From Melioribacter sp051488665 (lineage in GTDB: Bacteria > Bacteroidota > Ignavibacteria > Ignavibacteriales > Melioribacteraceae): 64,000 nt of DNA. Of the stretch, positions 8,680 through 17,737 are shown piece by piece; within the stretch, counting starts at the first letter, position 1; every line of letters starts with the position of its first letter. Where the stretch lies: the NCBI RefSeq assembly GCF_051488665.1, contig NZ_JBPSEG010000005.1:1-64000 (forward strand), written 5' to 3'. Both the position numbers and the translations under genes were made by a program. The notes under the pieces were generated by a model. It was not told where the DNA came from and did no database searches. It was given only the letters and a program-made list of their open reading frames with translations.

Positions 8680-10071
8680 ATGAGGGATATCCGCCTTTTT
8701 GTTTTCATTCTATTCACTTCTACTTCAATATTATCTTCGCAATCGCTTTACGAACTTCAGAAAGAATTTATCGACTTGCGGTTCGGCGTATTTTTTCACT
8801 TCGGTATAATGACATTTACGGGCGACCCGTGGGCGACGCCGCATCAGGATATTTCAAAATTTAATCCTGCCGACCTGGATTGTAATCAATGGGCTGATGC
8901 CGCTTCGAAAGCAAAAATGAAATTTGCAATATTGACGACAAAGCATCACGACGGTTTTTGTTTATGGGACAGCAAGTACACCGAATACGACGTGGCGTCA
9001 ACGCCCTGGAAGAACGGCAAAGGCGACGCACTGCGGGAATTCGTAGACGCGTTCCGCAAAAAGGGGATTGAACCGTGCTTTTATTACTCGGTTTGGGATA
9101 ATACTCACGGAATCGGGAACAAAGAAATTAATCGAGATGATATCGAATTTATCAAAGGTCAATTGACCGAACTGCTTACAAATTACGGAAAAATTAAATT
9201 ACTTTTTATTGACGGATGGTCCTGGAAGATGGGACACCGCGCCGTTCCCTATGACGAAATAAGAGAGCTTGTTAAGAAATTGCAGCCCGAATGTTTATTG
9301 ATTGACAATACGCACATACCCGAATTGTATCATAATGACTTAATACATTTCGAGACGGCTGTTAAATGTCCTGCGGACAACAGACTGCCGGGAATGCAAA
9401 GCATGTTGATCAACAAAAGCGGCGGGAACGATTGGTTCTGGTCGCCTGACGTTGCCACAGCTCCTTTGCTTACCGCAGACGAAATTCTCGAATCGCTCGA
9501 TTATCTGGAAAAAAGATGGTCGGTTTTTGTTTTAAATTGTCCTCCGAATAACAAAGGACTTATCGATTCTAGCATAGTTGAAAGATTATCGGAGATCGGA
9601 GAGAAATGGGAACCCGATTTCAACCGCCCTCCGCTGCCTGAAACAAATACTGTTATTGAACATCCTGTCGTAATTAAAAGCGCTGAAGCAGAAAGCGGAA
9701 ACGCAGACTTTGCAGTCGACGGTATTAACGACCGATATTATTATTCCTATTGGGAATCCGATTCAACTCTTCCGCAATCAATTATATTTGACCTCGGCAA
9801 GAATTACGATCTTATTCAGTTCGGGTATTTGCCCAAATACACTCCGGTTGTTCAACCGGATAACGACGGCAGCATTACTTCTTACGTTCTTTACGCGAGC
9901 AAAGACAAAATTGATTTCGATAAAATTGCCGAAGGAAATTGGATGGGCGACCACCGAATGAAAGTAATTCGATTCCCGGCGGTAAGCGCACGATATTTAA
10001 AATTAGTCGTCAATTCAGCCGTCAACAATCGGGCGATTATTACGGAAGCGCTGGCAGGTAAAAAGAAATAA
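8680..10071 (+). CDS. Secreted alpha-L-fucosidase (GH29) with discoidin-like domain
   Basis: Removes terminal alpha-L-fucose from glycans such as xyloglucan. A signal peptide covers about residues 1-21 (ending LSSQS). The GH29 barrel follows, with RFGVFFHFG, the TTKHHDGFCLWDSKYT motif, and the probable nucleophile Asp178 in LLFIDGWSW. From about residue 325 to the end is an F5/8 type C (discoidin-like) module, which usually binds sugar. GGAG stands seven bases before the ATG. It precedes the GH31 gene by 49 bp on the same strand, with a shared role likely. Export to the periplasm or surface is inferred. Confidence 0.9.
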   Translation: MRDIRLFVFILFTSTSILSSQSLYELQKEFIDLRFGVFFHFGIMTFTGDPWATPHQDISKFNPADLDCNQWADAASKAKMKFAILTTKHHDGFCLWDSKYTEYDVASTPWKNGKGDALREFVDAFRKKGIEPCFYYSVWDNTHGIGNKEINRDDIEFIKGQLTELLTNYGKIKLLFIDGWSWKMGHRAVPYDEIRELVKKLQPECLLIDNTHIPELYHNDLIHFETAVKCPADNRLPGMQSMLINKSGGNDWFWSPDVATAPLLTADEILESLDYLEKRWSVFVLNCPPNNKGLIDSSIVERLSEIGEKWEPDFNRPPLPETNTVIEHPVVIKSAEAESGNADFAVDGINDRYYYSYWESDSTLPQSIIFDLGKNYDLIQFGYLPKYTPVVQPDNDGSITSYVLYASKDKIDFDKIAEGNWMGDHRMKVIRFPAVSARYLKLVVNSAVNNRAIITEALAGKKK

Positions 10072-10120
10072 ATCGCGATTTCGGATATAATACTTTTTTT
10101 AACATTCAAGAGGTTAATTC

Positions 10121-12907
10121 ATGAAACGATCGACTTTAATATTACTCTTATTTTTAACGTCTGCGTTATACCCGCAGACAAACAACGGCGTTCAAATTAA
10201 AGCCGGGGATATTTATGTCAAAGCTGTCTTCTATTCCGAAAATATAGTAAGGGTTTTGAAATGGCACGAATCGGGAAGCGAAAACAAACTGAGTCTTTCC
10301 GTAATATTTAAAAACATTCCCACGCTTGAAATCAAAAAGACGTCCGACGCCGATGGAACGATTATATCTTCCTCCAAGCTGAAGATTGTTATCTCTCATA
10401 AAGACGGAAGCGTCATTTTTAAGGATCCTTCTGACAACATTCTCCTTAAAGAAACCGGGAAAGCCGAATTCATTCCTGAGGTTTATCACAACGACAGCGG
10501 TTTTACAATCAAGCAAAATTTTGAATTTTCAAAAGACGAGGGGATTTACGGTTTGGGACAGCACCAATACGGATATTTTAATTACAGGGGCAAAAAAGCA
10601 GTTCTGGTACAATCGAATACGGACGCCGTAAATCCTTTCCTGATTTCAACAAACGGATACGGTATTTTGTGGGATAATTATTCCAAGACAATTTTCGACG
10701 ACACTCGCAATACTCCGTACTTATGGTCGGGCATGGGCGATAATATCGATTATTATTTTATAACCGGAGAGAACATGGATAAAATAATTGCCGGTTATCG
10801 ATTGCTTACAGGCAAAGCTCCTCTCTACGGGAAATGGGCATACGGCTACTGGCAAAGCAAAGAGCATTACGACACGCAAGCAGAATTGATGGGAGTTGCA
10901 AAAAAATATCGCAAGCTCGGAATTCCGATCGACAATATTATACAGGATTGGGATTACTGGAACGGGGCGGCTAATTGGAGCGGAATGTTTTTCGACAAAA
11001 CATTATTCCCTTCTCCAAAAGAAATGTGCGATTCGTTACACAACATGAATTATCACATTATAATTTCAATTTGGCCTGCATTGGGACCCAATACTGAAAT
11101 ATATGCGGATATGGCAAAACACGGATTTCTTTACAGACCGGTAGGATGGGCGGGCTTCAAATATTACGACGCTTTTAACCCGGCTGCAAACGATTTATAT
11201 TGGAAATATCTGAAAGCAGGACTCTATTCAAAAGGACTGGACGGTTGGTGGATCGACTCGACCGAGCCAGATGTTGTAAATGCAATGACAAAAGAATCGA
11301 GCGAATACGAATTAAAGAAAATGGGCGGCAATTATCTGGGTTCCTGGGCTCGATACCTTAACGCATTTTCGCTGGCAATGACAAGCGACATTCATAAATA
11401 CTGGCGACGGGAAACATCCGACAGAAGAGCTTATATTTTAACCCGTTCAACTTATGCTGGTCAACAACGGAACGCAGCCACTACATGGTCAGGCGATATC
11501 GGCGCAAGCTGGGACGTTTACAAACGTCAGATAGCTGCGGGATTAAATCATTCGATGTCGGGAATTCCATACTGGACGTTTGACATAGGAGCGTTTGTGC
11601 TGGGCGCATACGAAGGAGTTTTTATGAACGGCGGCAAAGACCCTGCATACCAGGAATTGTACACCCGCATGTTTCAACTGGGAACTTTCACACCGATTTT
11701 CCGTTCGCATGGCTCGGAAACTCCTCGTGAAATCTGGGAGTTCGGGGAATTCACGCCTGTCCTCATCAAATTCGATAATCTGAGGTATCGGCTTCTGCCT
11801 TATATTTATTCTCTTGCCTGGCAGGTTACCAACAATGACTACACTATCATGAGGGGACTGCCGATGGATTTTCAAAACGACAAATCCACATATAATATCG
11901 ACGATCAATTCATATTCGGCCCTTCGATGATGATTTGTCCTGTAACCGAGGCGATGTACTATCGTCCTCCGGAAAAAAGCGTTCCGATAAAAAAAGATCA
12001 TTTCAGAACGATCGATGGGAAAGCCGGTTTGAACGCTCAATATTTCAAGGACCCCGATTTCAAAAATTTATCGAAAGAAAAAATCGATACAACAATTGAT
12101 TTCATCTGGTACACGGGACGACCGGATTATGTTACCGACTCCGCTTATTCTGTCAGATGGCGGGGGAAATTAATTCCGGACGAATCCGGAAAGCATCAAT
12201 TCCATTTAATCAGTTATGACCGCAAGCGGGTAATATTAAACGGCGACACGCTTAAAATGGTTTACACAAGCGTTGAACAATATACGGAACCTGTTGAACT
12301 GACTGCCGGCAAAGAATATGATTTAATAGTGGAGGTTCAGAACAATTCCACCGGCGCCGCCAAGATGAGATTATTCTGGAAAACACCTTCGGCTTTTGCA
12401 AAAGAGGATTCTAAAATTGCAACCTCAAAAGAAAGAAAAGTTTATTTGCCTAAAGGCGCGGTATGGTTTGATTTCTGGAACGGCAAAAAATACGAAGGCG
12501 GCGCGGCGCGCTTATTCGAATCCCCGATAGATAAAATCCCCATTTTGATTAAAGCGGGTTCGATAATTCCGATGGGCCCGTTCGTTCAATACTCGTCAGA
12601 AAAACCCGCCGATCCTCTCGAAATAAGAATATATCCGGGAGCCGACGGCGCTTTTACGCTTTATGAAGACGAGGGCGATAATTACAATTACGAAAAAGGA
12701 ATCTATTCGACAATCGATTTCCGATGGAACGATAAAACAAAAACATTGACAATAGGCAAAAGAAACGGAGAGTTCCCCGGAATGTTAAAAGAGCGCGCAT
12801 TTAATATTGCAATTGTTAAAGAAAATCACGGAACCGGTATCGACATTACCGCAGCACCCGACAAATCTGTTACATACAAAGGCGACGAAATCACTCTGCA
12901 ATTTTAA
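10121..12907 (+). CDS. GH31 alpha-xylosidase-like glycosidase with PA14 insert
   Basis: Secreted GH31 enzyme, most likely an alpha-xylosidase trimming xyloglucan oligosaccharides. A signal peptide (residues 1-19) is followed by the N-terminal beta domain and then the catalytic barrel. The nucleophile is Asp379 in GWWIDSTEPD and the acid/base is Asp459 in TTWSGDIGASW. A PA14 domain (about residues 633-765) interrupts the C-terminal part, and a DUF5110-like beta region follows. The PA14-containing layout matches the Cellvibrio xyloglucan alpha-xylosidase. Alpha-glucosidase activity cannot be excluded. The gene lies in a plus-strand unit with GH29 and ends before a GC-rich terminator. Confidence 0.9.
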   Translation: MKRSTLILLLFLTSALYPQTNNGVQIKAGDIYVKAVFYSENIVRVLKWHESGSENKLSLSVIFKNIPTLEIKKTSDADGTIISSSKLKIVISHKDGSVIFKDPSDNILLKETGKAEFIPEVYHNDSGFTIKQNFEFSKDEGIYGLGQHQYGYFNYRGKKAVLVQSNTDAVNPFLISTNGYGILWDNYSKTIFDDTRNTPYLWSGMGDNIDYYFITGENMDKIIAGYRLLTGKAPLYGKWAYGYWQSKEHYDTQAELMGVAKKYRKLGIPIDNIIQDWDYWNGAANWSGMFFDKTLFPSPKEMCDSLHNMNYHIIISIWPALGPNTEIYADMAKHGFLYRPVGWAGFKYYDAFNPAANDLYWKYLKAGLYSKGLDGWWIDSTEPDVVNAMTKESSEYELKKMGGNYLGSWARYLNAFSLAMTSDIHKYWRRETSDRRAYILTRSTYAGQQRNAATTWSGDIGASWDVYKRQIAAGLNHSMSGIPYWTFDIGAFVLGAYEGVFMNGGKDPAYQELYTRMFQLGTFTPIFRSHGSETPREIWEFGEFTPVLIKFDNLRYRLLPYIYSLAWQVTNNDYTIMRGLPMDFQNDKSTYNIDDQFIFGPSMMICPVTEAMYYRPPEKSVPIKKDHFRTIDGKAGLNAQYFKDPDFKNLSKEKIDTTIDFIWYTGRPDYVTDSAYSVRWRGKLIPDESGKHQFHLISYDRKRVILNGDTLKMVYTSVEQYTEPVELTAGKEYDLIVEVQNNSTGAAKMRLFWKTPSAFAKEDSKIATSKERKVYLPKGAVWFDFWNGKKYEGGAARLFESPIDKIPILIKAGSIIPMGPFVQYSSEKPADPLEIRIYPGADGAFTLYEDEGDNYNYEKGIYSTIDFRWNDKTKTLTIGKRNGEFPGMLKERAFNIAIVKENHGTGIDITAAPDKSVTYKGDEITLQF

Positions 12908-12912
12908 TTTAT

Positions 12913-12943
12913 GCCGCCCGTGCAAAGCGGGCGGCTCTTTATA
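12913..12943 (+). terminator. Terminator after the GH29-GH31 unit
   Basis: GCCGCCCG (12913-12920) pairs with CGGGCGGC (12928-12935), followed by TCTTTATAAT. The T tract is short, so readthrough into the MFS gene is possible. Confidence 0.7.
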
Positions 12944-12990
12944 ATCTCTCAATTTTATTATGTTTGTATTTTAGTTTATTCGGTTATTGA

Positions 12991-14151
12991 ATGAAATTAT
13001 ACCTTAATAAAAATCTGAGAATAATTTACGCCGTAACTCTTATCTCTGTAATGGGGGTCGCCAGCATTACTCCTGCCTTTCCCGATATAGCAAGTCATTT
13101 CAAATTAAACGGCAAAGAAATAGGACTGCTTATAGTTTTCTTTACATTGCCGGGCGTACTTTTAACTCCCATGCTCGGAATTCTGGCAGACCGCTACGGC
13201 AGAAAGAAAGTTCTTGTTCCCTCTTTGCTTTTATTCGGCATAGCGGGATTTTCTTGCGCGTTTGTAAGTAAATTCGAATACCTGCTGGTATTAAGATTCA
13301 TACAGGGAGCGGGCGCAGCTTCATTGGGATCGTTAAACGTCACGTTAATAGGAGATTTATTTGAAGGCGGTCAACGAGCCGCGGCTATGGGTTATAACGC
13401 CAGCGTACTCAGCATTGCAACTTCCGTATATCCGTTTATCGGCGGATTGCTCGCCAGTATAAGCTGGCATTATGTTTTTCTTCTTCCGGCGTTTGCAATT
13501 CCCGTGGCGGCAATTGTACTAATCTATCTAAAAAACCCGGAAACCTCCCGTAAGCAAACCTTGAAAGAATATCTATCCAACGCATTGCACAGCATTAAAT
13601 CCCGCGACGCGGTAATTTTATTTTCAATCAGTCTTGTAACGTTTATTCTCCTGTACGGTTCATATCTTACATATCTCCCATTTTTGCTAAATAAAACTTA
13701 TAAATTTAATTCCGCGCATATCGGAATCGTAATGTCGATTATGTCATTTACAACCGCTCTTGTTTCGTCGCGTTTAGGCAAGCTATCCGCCATTTTATCT
13801 TATAAAAAAATTATGTCGCTCTCTTTCCTTTTATACGGAATAGCGCTGCTCGGTCTCTCCTTGAGCAATACCATATGGCTTCTTTTAACATCGATAATAA
13901 TTTACGGTTTCGGACAGGGATTAAATCTACCGACAATCCAGACTTTGTTAAGCGGGATAGCTCCGTTTGAATACCGGGCGGCATTTATGTCGGTTAACGG
14001 AATGGTTCTCAGAACCGGTCAAACAATCGGTCCGGCTTTGATGGGAATTGCATTTAGTTTAGGCGGACTTCACGCGGTTTTTTATTCAGGCGCGTTTCTT
14101 GCTTTTTTGGCATTAATACCTATCTCATTAATCAGCGTCAATCAAGTATAA
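12991..14151 (+). CDS. MFS transporter
   Basis: Major facilitator superfamily membrane transporter of 386 residues with about 12 hydrophobic segments. The loop between helices 2 and 3 has the signature GILADRYGRKKVLVPS near residue 63. The overall look is that of drug or metabolite exporters (Bcr/TetA-like); the substrate cannot be read. It lies downstream of GH31, so sugar uptake is possible, but it does not look like a dedicated sugar symporter. No strong ribosome-binding site is visible. The last 14 bp overlap the convergent methyltransferase gene. Confidence 0.85.
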   Translation: MKLYLNKNLRIIYAVTLISVMGVASITPAFPDIASHFKLNGKEIGLLIVFFTLPGVLLTPMLGILADRYGRKKVLVPSLLLFGIAGFSCAFVSKFEYLLVLRFIQGAGAASLGSLNVTLIGDLFEGGQRAAAMGYNASVLSIATSVYPFIGGLLASISWHYVFLLPAFAIPVAAIVLIYLKNPETSRKQTLKEYLSNALHSIKSRDAVILFSISLVTFILLYGSYLTYLPFLLNKTYKFNSAHIGIVMSIMSFTTALVSSRLGKLSAILSYKKIMSLSFLLYGIALLGLSLSNTIWLLLTSIIIYGFGQGLNLPTIQTLLSGIAPFEYRAAFMSVNGMVLRTGQTIGPALMGIAFSLGGLHAVFYSGAFLAFLALIPISLISVNQV

Positions 14152-15307
14152 CGCCTGCAAATTTCAGATAAACAGTTTCTTCCATCGATGTAAGACGGGG
14201 ATGATCGAGCGAGGCATGATTGAAATAAATTATTCTTGCATACCGTCCGGAACTATTTGCAGCATTGTTAATTACGTTAATAAATTCATTATCTTTAAGG
14301 TGATGCGAACACGAAGACGTAAACAAAATTCCCCGGTTTTTCAATACTTTCATTGCCAGCCTGTTTAATTTTTCGTAGCCCTTAATTGCGGCGGGCAGGC
14401 TTTTTTTGTTTTTTGCAAACGCCGGCGGATCGATTATTACAACGTCGTATTTTTTGCCTTCTTTAATTTTCTTTGTCAGGAAATCGAAAACGTCGTCCAC
14501 TGCGAACGAAGCGTCGACCGTAAAGGAATTTAATTCGAAATTGCGCTCCGCCCTTTGAATTTCTCTTGCCGATGAATCTACGAAGGTAATACTGTTGCAC
14601 TTGTTGAAAGCCGCGTGCAGACCGAAACCGCCCGAATTGCAAAAGCAGTCGAGCGTATCGGCGCCTCCGCAGAATTGACCCGCATATTTCCTGTTGTCGC
14701 ACTGGTCAAAATAAAATCCCGTCTTATGACTGTCGCTGAAATCGATTTCGTATTTTATCAAACCGTCGTCAATAACTTCTTTGCTCATTCCACCCGCATA
14801 AACATAGTCTTCAACAGGCAGACCTTCCAGGCTTCTGAAATATTCTTCGTTTTTTGTAAAAATGTTTTGAGCGCCGAGTTCGTTTTTCAATATATCGACA
14901 ATCATATTTATATTTTTTTCTACGCCCGCAGAATAGACCTGCAGCGCGTAAGAATCATTATACTTGTCTATTATCAATCCGGGCAGCAAATCGGCTTCGC
15001 TGAAAATCAATCTGAAAGAGTCCCTGTCCGGATATACTTTTTTTCTGTAGGCGAAAGCGGTCAATATCCTGGATTTGAACAGCTCCGCTAGTTCGAAATC
15101 TTTTTGTCCAGATATAATTCTTACGCTTATCAGCGAATTCTTATTATAAAAACCCGTTCCGAGATAATTTTTATTACTATCCATCACTTGAACAAGCTCG
15201 CCGTTTTCCGGGTCTCCTTCTATTGACTTTATTTCATTGCTGAATATCCAGAGATGACCTTTTTTAATTCTTCTTTCTTCATTCTTACCGAGAATTACGC
15301 TTTTCAT
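14138..15307 (-). CDS. rlmI: RlmI-like 23S rRNA cytosine methyltransferase
   Basis: SAM-dependent rRNA methyltransferase of the RlmI/RlmK family. A PUA RNA-binding domain at residues 1-75 (KKGHLWIFSNEI...) is followed by the Rossmann methyltransferase domain, with LDCFCNSGGFGLHAA near residue 220 and the catalytic VVIIDPPAFAK near residue 290. The length of 389 residues is normal. The gene is convergent with, and overlaps, the MFS gene. RlmI-type m5C modification is the default reading; the exact target base is not provable here. Confidence 0.88.
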   Translation of the reverse strand: MKSVILGKNEERRIKKGHLWIFSNEIKSIEGDPENGELVQVMDSNKNYLGTGFYNKNSLISVRIISGQKDFELAELFKSRILTAFAYRKKVYPDRDSFRLIFSEADLLPGLIIDKYNDSYALQVYSAGVEKNINMIVDILKNELGAQNIFTKNEEYFRSLEGLPVEDYVYAGGMSKEVIDDGLIKYEIDFSDSHKTGFYFDQCDNRKYAGQFCGGADTLDCFCNSGGFGLHAAFNKCNSITFVDSSAREIQRAERNFELNSFTVDASFAVDDVFDFLTKKIKEGKKYDVVIIDPPAFAKNKKSLPAAIKGYEKLNRLAMKVLKNRGILFTSSCSHHLKDNEFINVINNAANSSGRYARIIYFNHASLDHPRLTSMEETVYLKFAGVILD

Positions 15308-15408
15308 TTTTTTTCTATGACGATTAATAGTAGAATATTATGCACGTGAAGATAAGCAAAATTTATCGTAAGATTTTATATATTCGTAACAACAAACAAA
15401 AGGGAATT

Positions 15409-16104
15409 ATGAAATCGCATAAATTATTAATTGCATTATTGTTAGTCGTTGCTATCGGGTGCGGAAAAAACGATCAATCCGAACAAACGGCGAACAAATC
15501 TAAAGAATTTGCCCATACGGTCAAAGTAGAAGACGTAGTGCAGGTGAGCAGTTACACTTATCTCAACGTCGACGAAAACGGCAAAAAATACTGGATTGCC
15601 GTTCCCAAAGCCGAATTCAATAAAGGCGAAATTCTTTATTTCAACAATTACATGGAAATGAAAAATTTCAAGAGTTCCGAACTGGATAAGGTGTTCGATT
15701 CAATTTACTTTGTCGATTATGTCGAGAAACAACTCGGCGCGGGTTCTCTTACGAAACCTCAGAAACCAAAAATAGATAAACTCGACGTTAAAGTAGACCC
15801 CGTACCGGGCGGCGTTACTATTGCAGAACTTTATTCGAAGCCCGATAAATTCAAAAACAAGACAATCAAAATTCGAGGCAAGGTTATAAAAGTTAATTCC
15901 GGAATAATGGGTAAAAACTGGGTTCATATTCAGGACGGAACAAACAAAGACGGCAATTTCGATTTAACGATTACGACGGACGAGAATGTAAACCCGGGCG
16001 ACATTGTAACGTTTGAGGGAAAAATTAGTCTCGACAAAGATTTCGGTTACGGCTATTCATACAAAGTTTTAATGGAAGAAGCCAAAACTCATAAGACATT
16101 ATAA
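15409..16104 (+). CDS. Lipoprotein with NrfJ-like and OB-fold domains
   Basis: Exported protein of 231 residues with a hydrophobic leader and a lipobox-like site (VVAIGCGK, Cys19). Two similar halves follow. The first (KVEDVVQVSSYTYLNVDE) resembles the NrfJ-like domain found near nitrite reductases and c-type cytochromes. The second (TIKIRGKVIKVNSGIMGKNW) is an OB-fold with the usual WVHIQDGT strand. The role is unknown; metal or cofactor handling in the periplasm is a guess. The ATG at 15409 was chosen because AGGGA lies five bases upstream and the leader begins there. It stands alone between convergent and divergent neighbours. Confidence 0.7.
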   Translation: MKSHKLLIALLLVVAIGCGKNDQSEQTANKSKEFAHTVKVEDVVQVSSYTYLNVDENGKKYWIAVPKAEFNKGEILYFNNYMEMKNFKSSELDKVFDSIYFVDYVEKQLGAGSLTKPQKPKIDKLDVKVDPVPGGVTIAELYSKPDKFKNKTIKIRGKVIKVNSGIMGKNWVHIQDGTNKDGNFDLTITTDENVNPGDIVTFEGKISLDKDFGYGYSYKVLMEEAKTHKTL

Positions 16105-16138
16105 TAATCTGCAATTGAACATCCCGTTTTAGAAATAC

Positions 16139-16168
16139 GCTCACACCCTGTTCAATACGGGTGTGAGC
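16139..16168. terminator. Hairpin between convergent genes
   Basis: GCTCACACCC (16139-16148) pairs perfectly with GGGTGTGAGC (16159-16168), with a 10-nt loop. There is no clear T tract on either side. It lies between convergent genes and probably ends both transcripts, weakly. Confidence 0.6.
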
Positions 16169-16189
16169 ATATTCAAAGATTTCAAACCG

Positions 16190-17719
16190 TTATTCCAATT
16201 CGAGAACGACAACCGAAGTTGCCGGAAGTTCTACCTGAAGCTTATTTCCGCTTAGTTTGAATCCATTGAAAGATGCGGGTTTAATTTTTTCCGGATTCTC
16301 GAAAGTATTGTGATCCTGCACTTTTTCGGAGGTCAGAATTCTGCCCGAGCATTTGTTTACTTCAGTTCCCCTTAGGTCGATTTCCACATTTTGTTTTTTG
16401 TTGATATCGATATTTACTAGCGAAATATGAATTTTGCCGTTTTCATCTTTCGAAGCGGAACATGAAATCGCATCGAGCGCTTTTCCGTCGACGGTATATT
16501 GTTCGGAAGTTACATCGACCGGCAGCATGGTGGCGTCGTGATGAACATTATACATTTCCATTACATGATAGGTCGGCGTGAGAATTATTTTTTCTTCTTT
16601 AGTCAGGATTACCGCTTGAAGCACGTTTACCGTTTGAGCCAGGTTAGCCATTTTAACGCGCCTGCAGTAATTGTTGAAAATGTTCAAGGTAGCTCCGGCA
16701 AGCAACGCATCCCTCATTGTATTTTGTTGATATAAAAAGCCGGGATTGGTGCCGGGTTCCACGTCGTACCAGCCGCCCCATTCGTCAACAGCAAGCGCCA
16801 CGCGATTTTGCGGATCGTATTTATCCATAATATTAATATGACCTTTTACGATCTTTTCCATTCTGAGCGCCTGCTGCATTGTTTTGAAATATTGATCTTC
16901 CGTAAAATCGGTGGCAGAACCTTTAGCGCTCCAATCAATTACTGCATAATGATGAACGCCGATGCCTTCGATCAGATTCAGCGGGATATTTTTAAGCAGC
17001 GTTTCCGTCCAGTTATAATCCTCGCCGGCTGCGCCGGAGGCAATTCTGAATAATTTAACGTTGGAATTGCCCGGCAAATAAGTAGCAAAAGCTCTGTAGA
17101 TATCGGCATAATATTCGGGTCTCATATGACCGCCGCAGCCCCATGTTTCGTTACCTATGCCCCAATATTTAACGTTCCACGGTTTTTCTCTGCCGTTTTT
17201 TCTGCGAAGGTCGCTCATAGGACTTCTGCCGTCGAAATTCGTATATTGAACCCACTCAGCCATTTCCCGTACAGTTCCGCTTCCCACATTGCCGGAAATA
17301 TACGGTTCAGCTCCGAGCTGCTCGCAAAGGTCCATGAATTCGTGAGTTCCGAAACTGTTGTCTTCCGTAACTCCGCCCCACCAGGTATTGACTATAGTCG
17401 GTCTTTCGGATTTAGGTCCGATACCGTCTTTCCAGTGATAAGTATCGGCAAAGCAACCGCCTGGCCATCTCAAAACGGGCACCTTCATTTTTCTGAGAGC
17501 TTTTACAATGTCGTTTCTTATACCTCTTGTATTTGGAATAATTTTGTTTGTATCGCCGACGTAAAATCCATCGTAAATACATCTGCCCAGATGTTCGGAA
17601 AAGTGACCGTAAATGTTTTTATCGATTTTGTATTTCCCCAGATCGGCGTTGATTACAATTTTGTTTTGAGCGTTAAGACTTACGAAAAGGATTAAGAAAA
17701 AGATTATAAATCGTCGCAT
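16190..17719 (-). CDS. Secreted alpha-L-arabinofuranosidase (GH51)
   Basis: Retaining glycosidase removing alpha-L-arabinofuranosyl side chains from arabinan, arabinoxylan or arabinosylated xyloglucan. Residues 1-18 form a signal peptide, so it is exported, unlike many cytoplasmic GH51 enzymes. The acid/base is Glu191 in GIGNETWGCGG and the nucleophile is Glu313 in LAVDEWGGWYD. RWPGGCFADTYHWKDGIG is the family signature near residue 84, and a C-terminal beta domain follows. The length of 509 residues is normal. GGGGG lies five bases before the ATG. It is 18 bp behind the J-domain gene on the same strand, with no obvious functional link. Confidence 0.93.
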   Translation of the reverse strand: MRRFIIFFLILFVSLNAQNKIVINADLGKYKIDKNIYGHFSEHLGRCIYDGFYVGDTNKIIPNTRGIRNDIVKALRKMKVPVLRWPGGCFADTYHWKDGIGPKSERPTIVNTWWGGVTEDNSFGTHEFMDLCEQLGAEPYISGNVGSGTVREMAEWVQYTNFDGRSPMSDLRRKNGREKPWNVKYWGIGNETWGCGGHMRPEYYADIYRAFATYLPGNSNVKLFRIASGAAGEDYNWTETLLKNIPLNLIEGIGVHHYAVIDWSAKGSATDFTEDQYFKTMQQALRMEKIVKGHINIMDKYDPQNRVALAVDEWGGWYDVEPGTNPGFLYQQNTMRDALLAGATLNIFNNYCRRVKMANLAQTVNVLQAVILTKEEKIILTPTYHVMEMYNVHHDATMLPVDVTSEQYTVDGKALDAISCSASKDENGKIHISLVNIDINKKQNVEIDLRGTEVNKCSGRILTSEKVQDHNTFENPEKIKPASFNGFKLSGNKLQVELPATSVVVLELE

Positions 17720-17737
17720 TCATTCCCCCTTTTTTAG

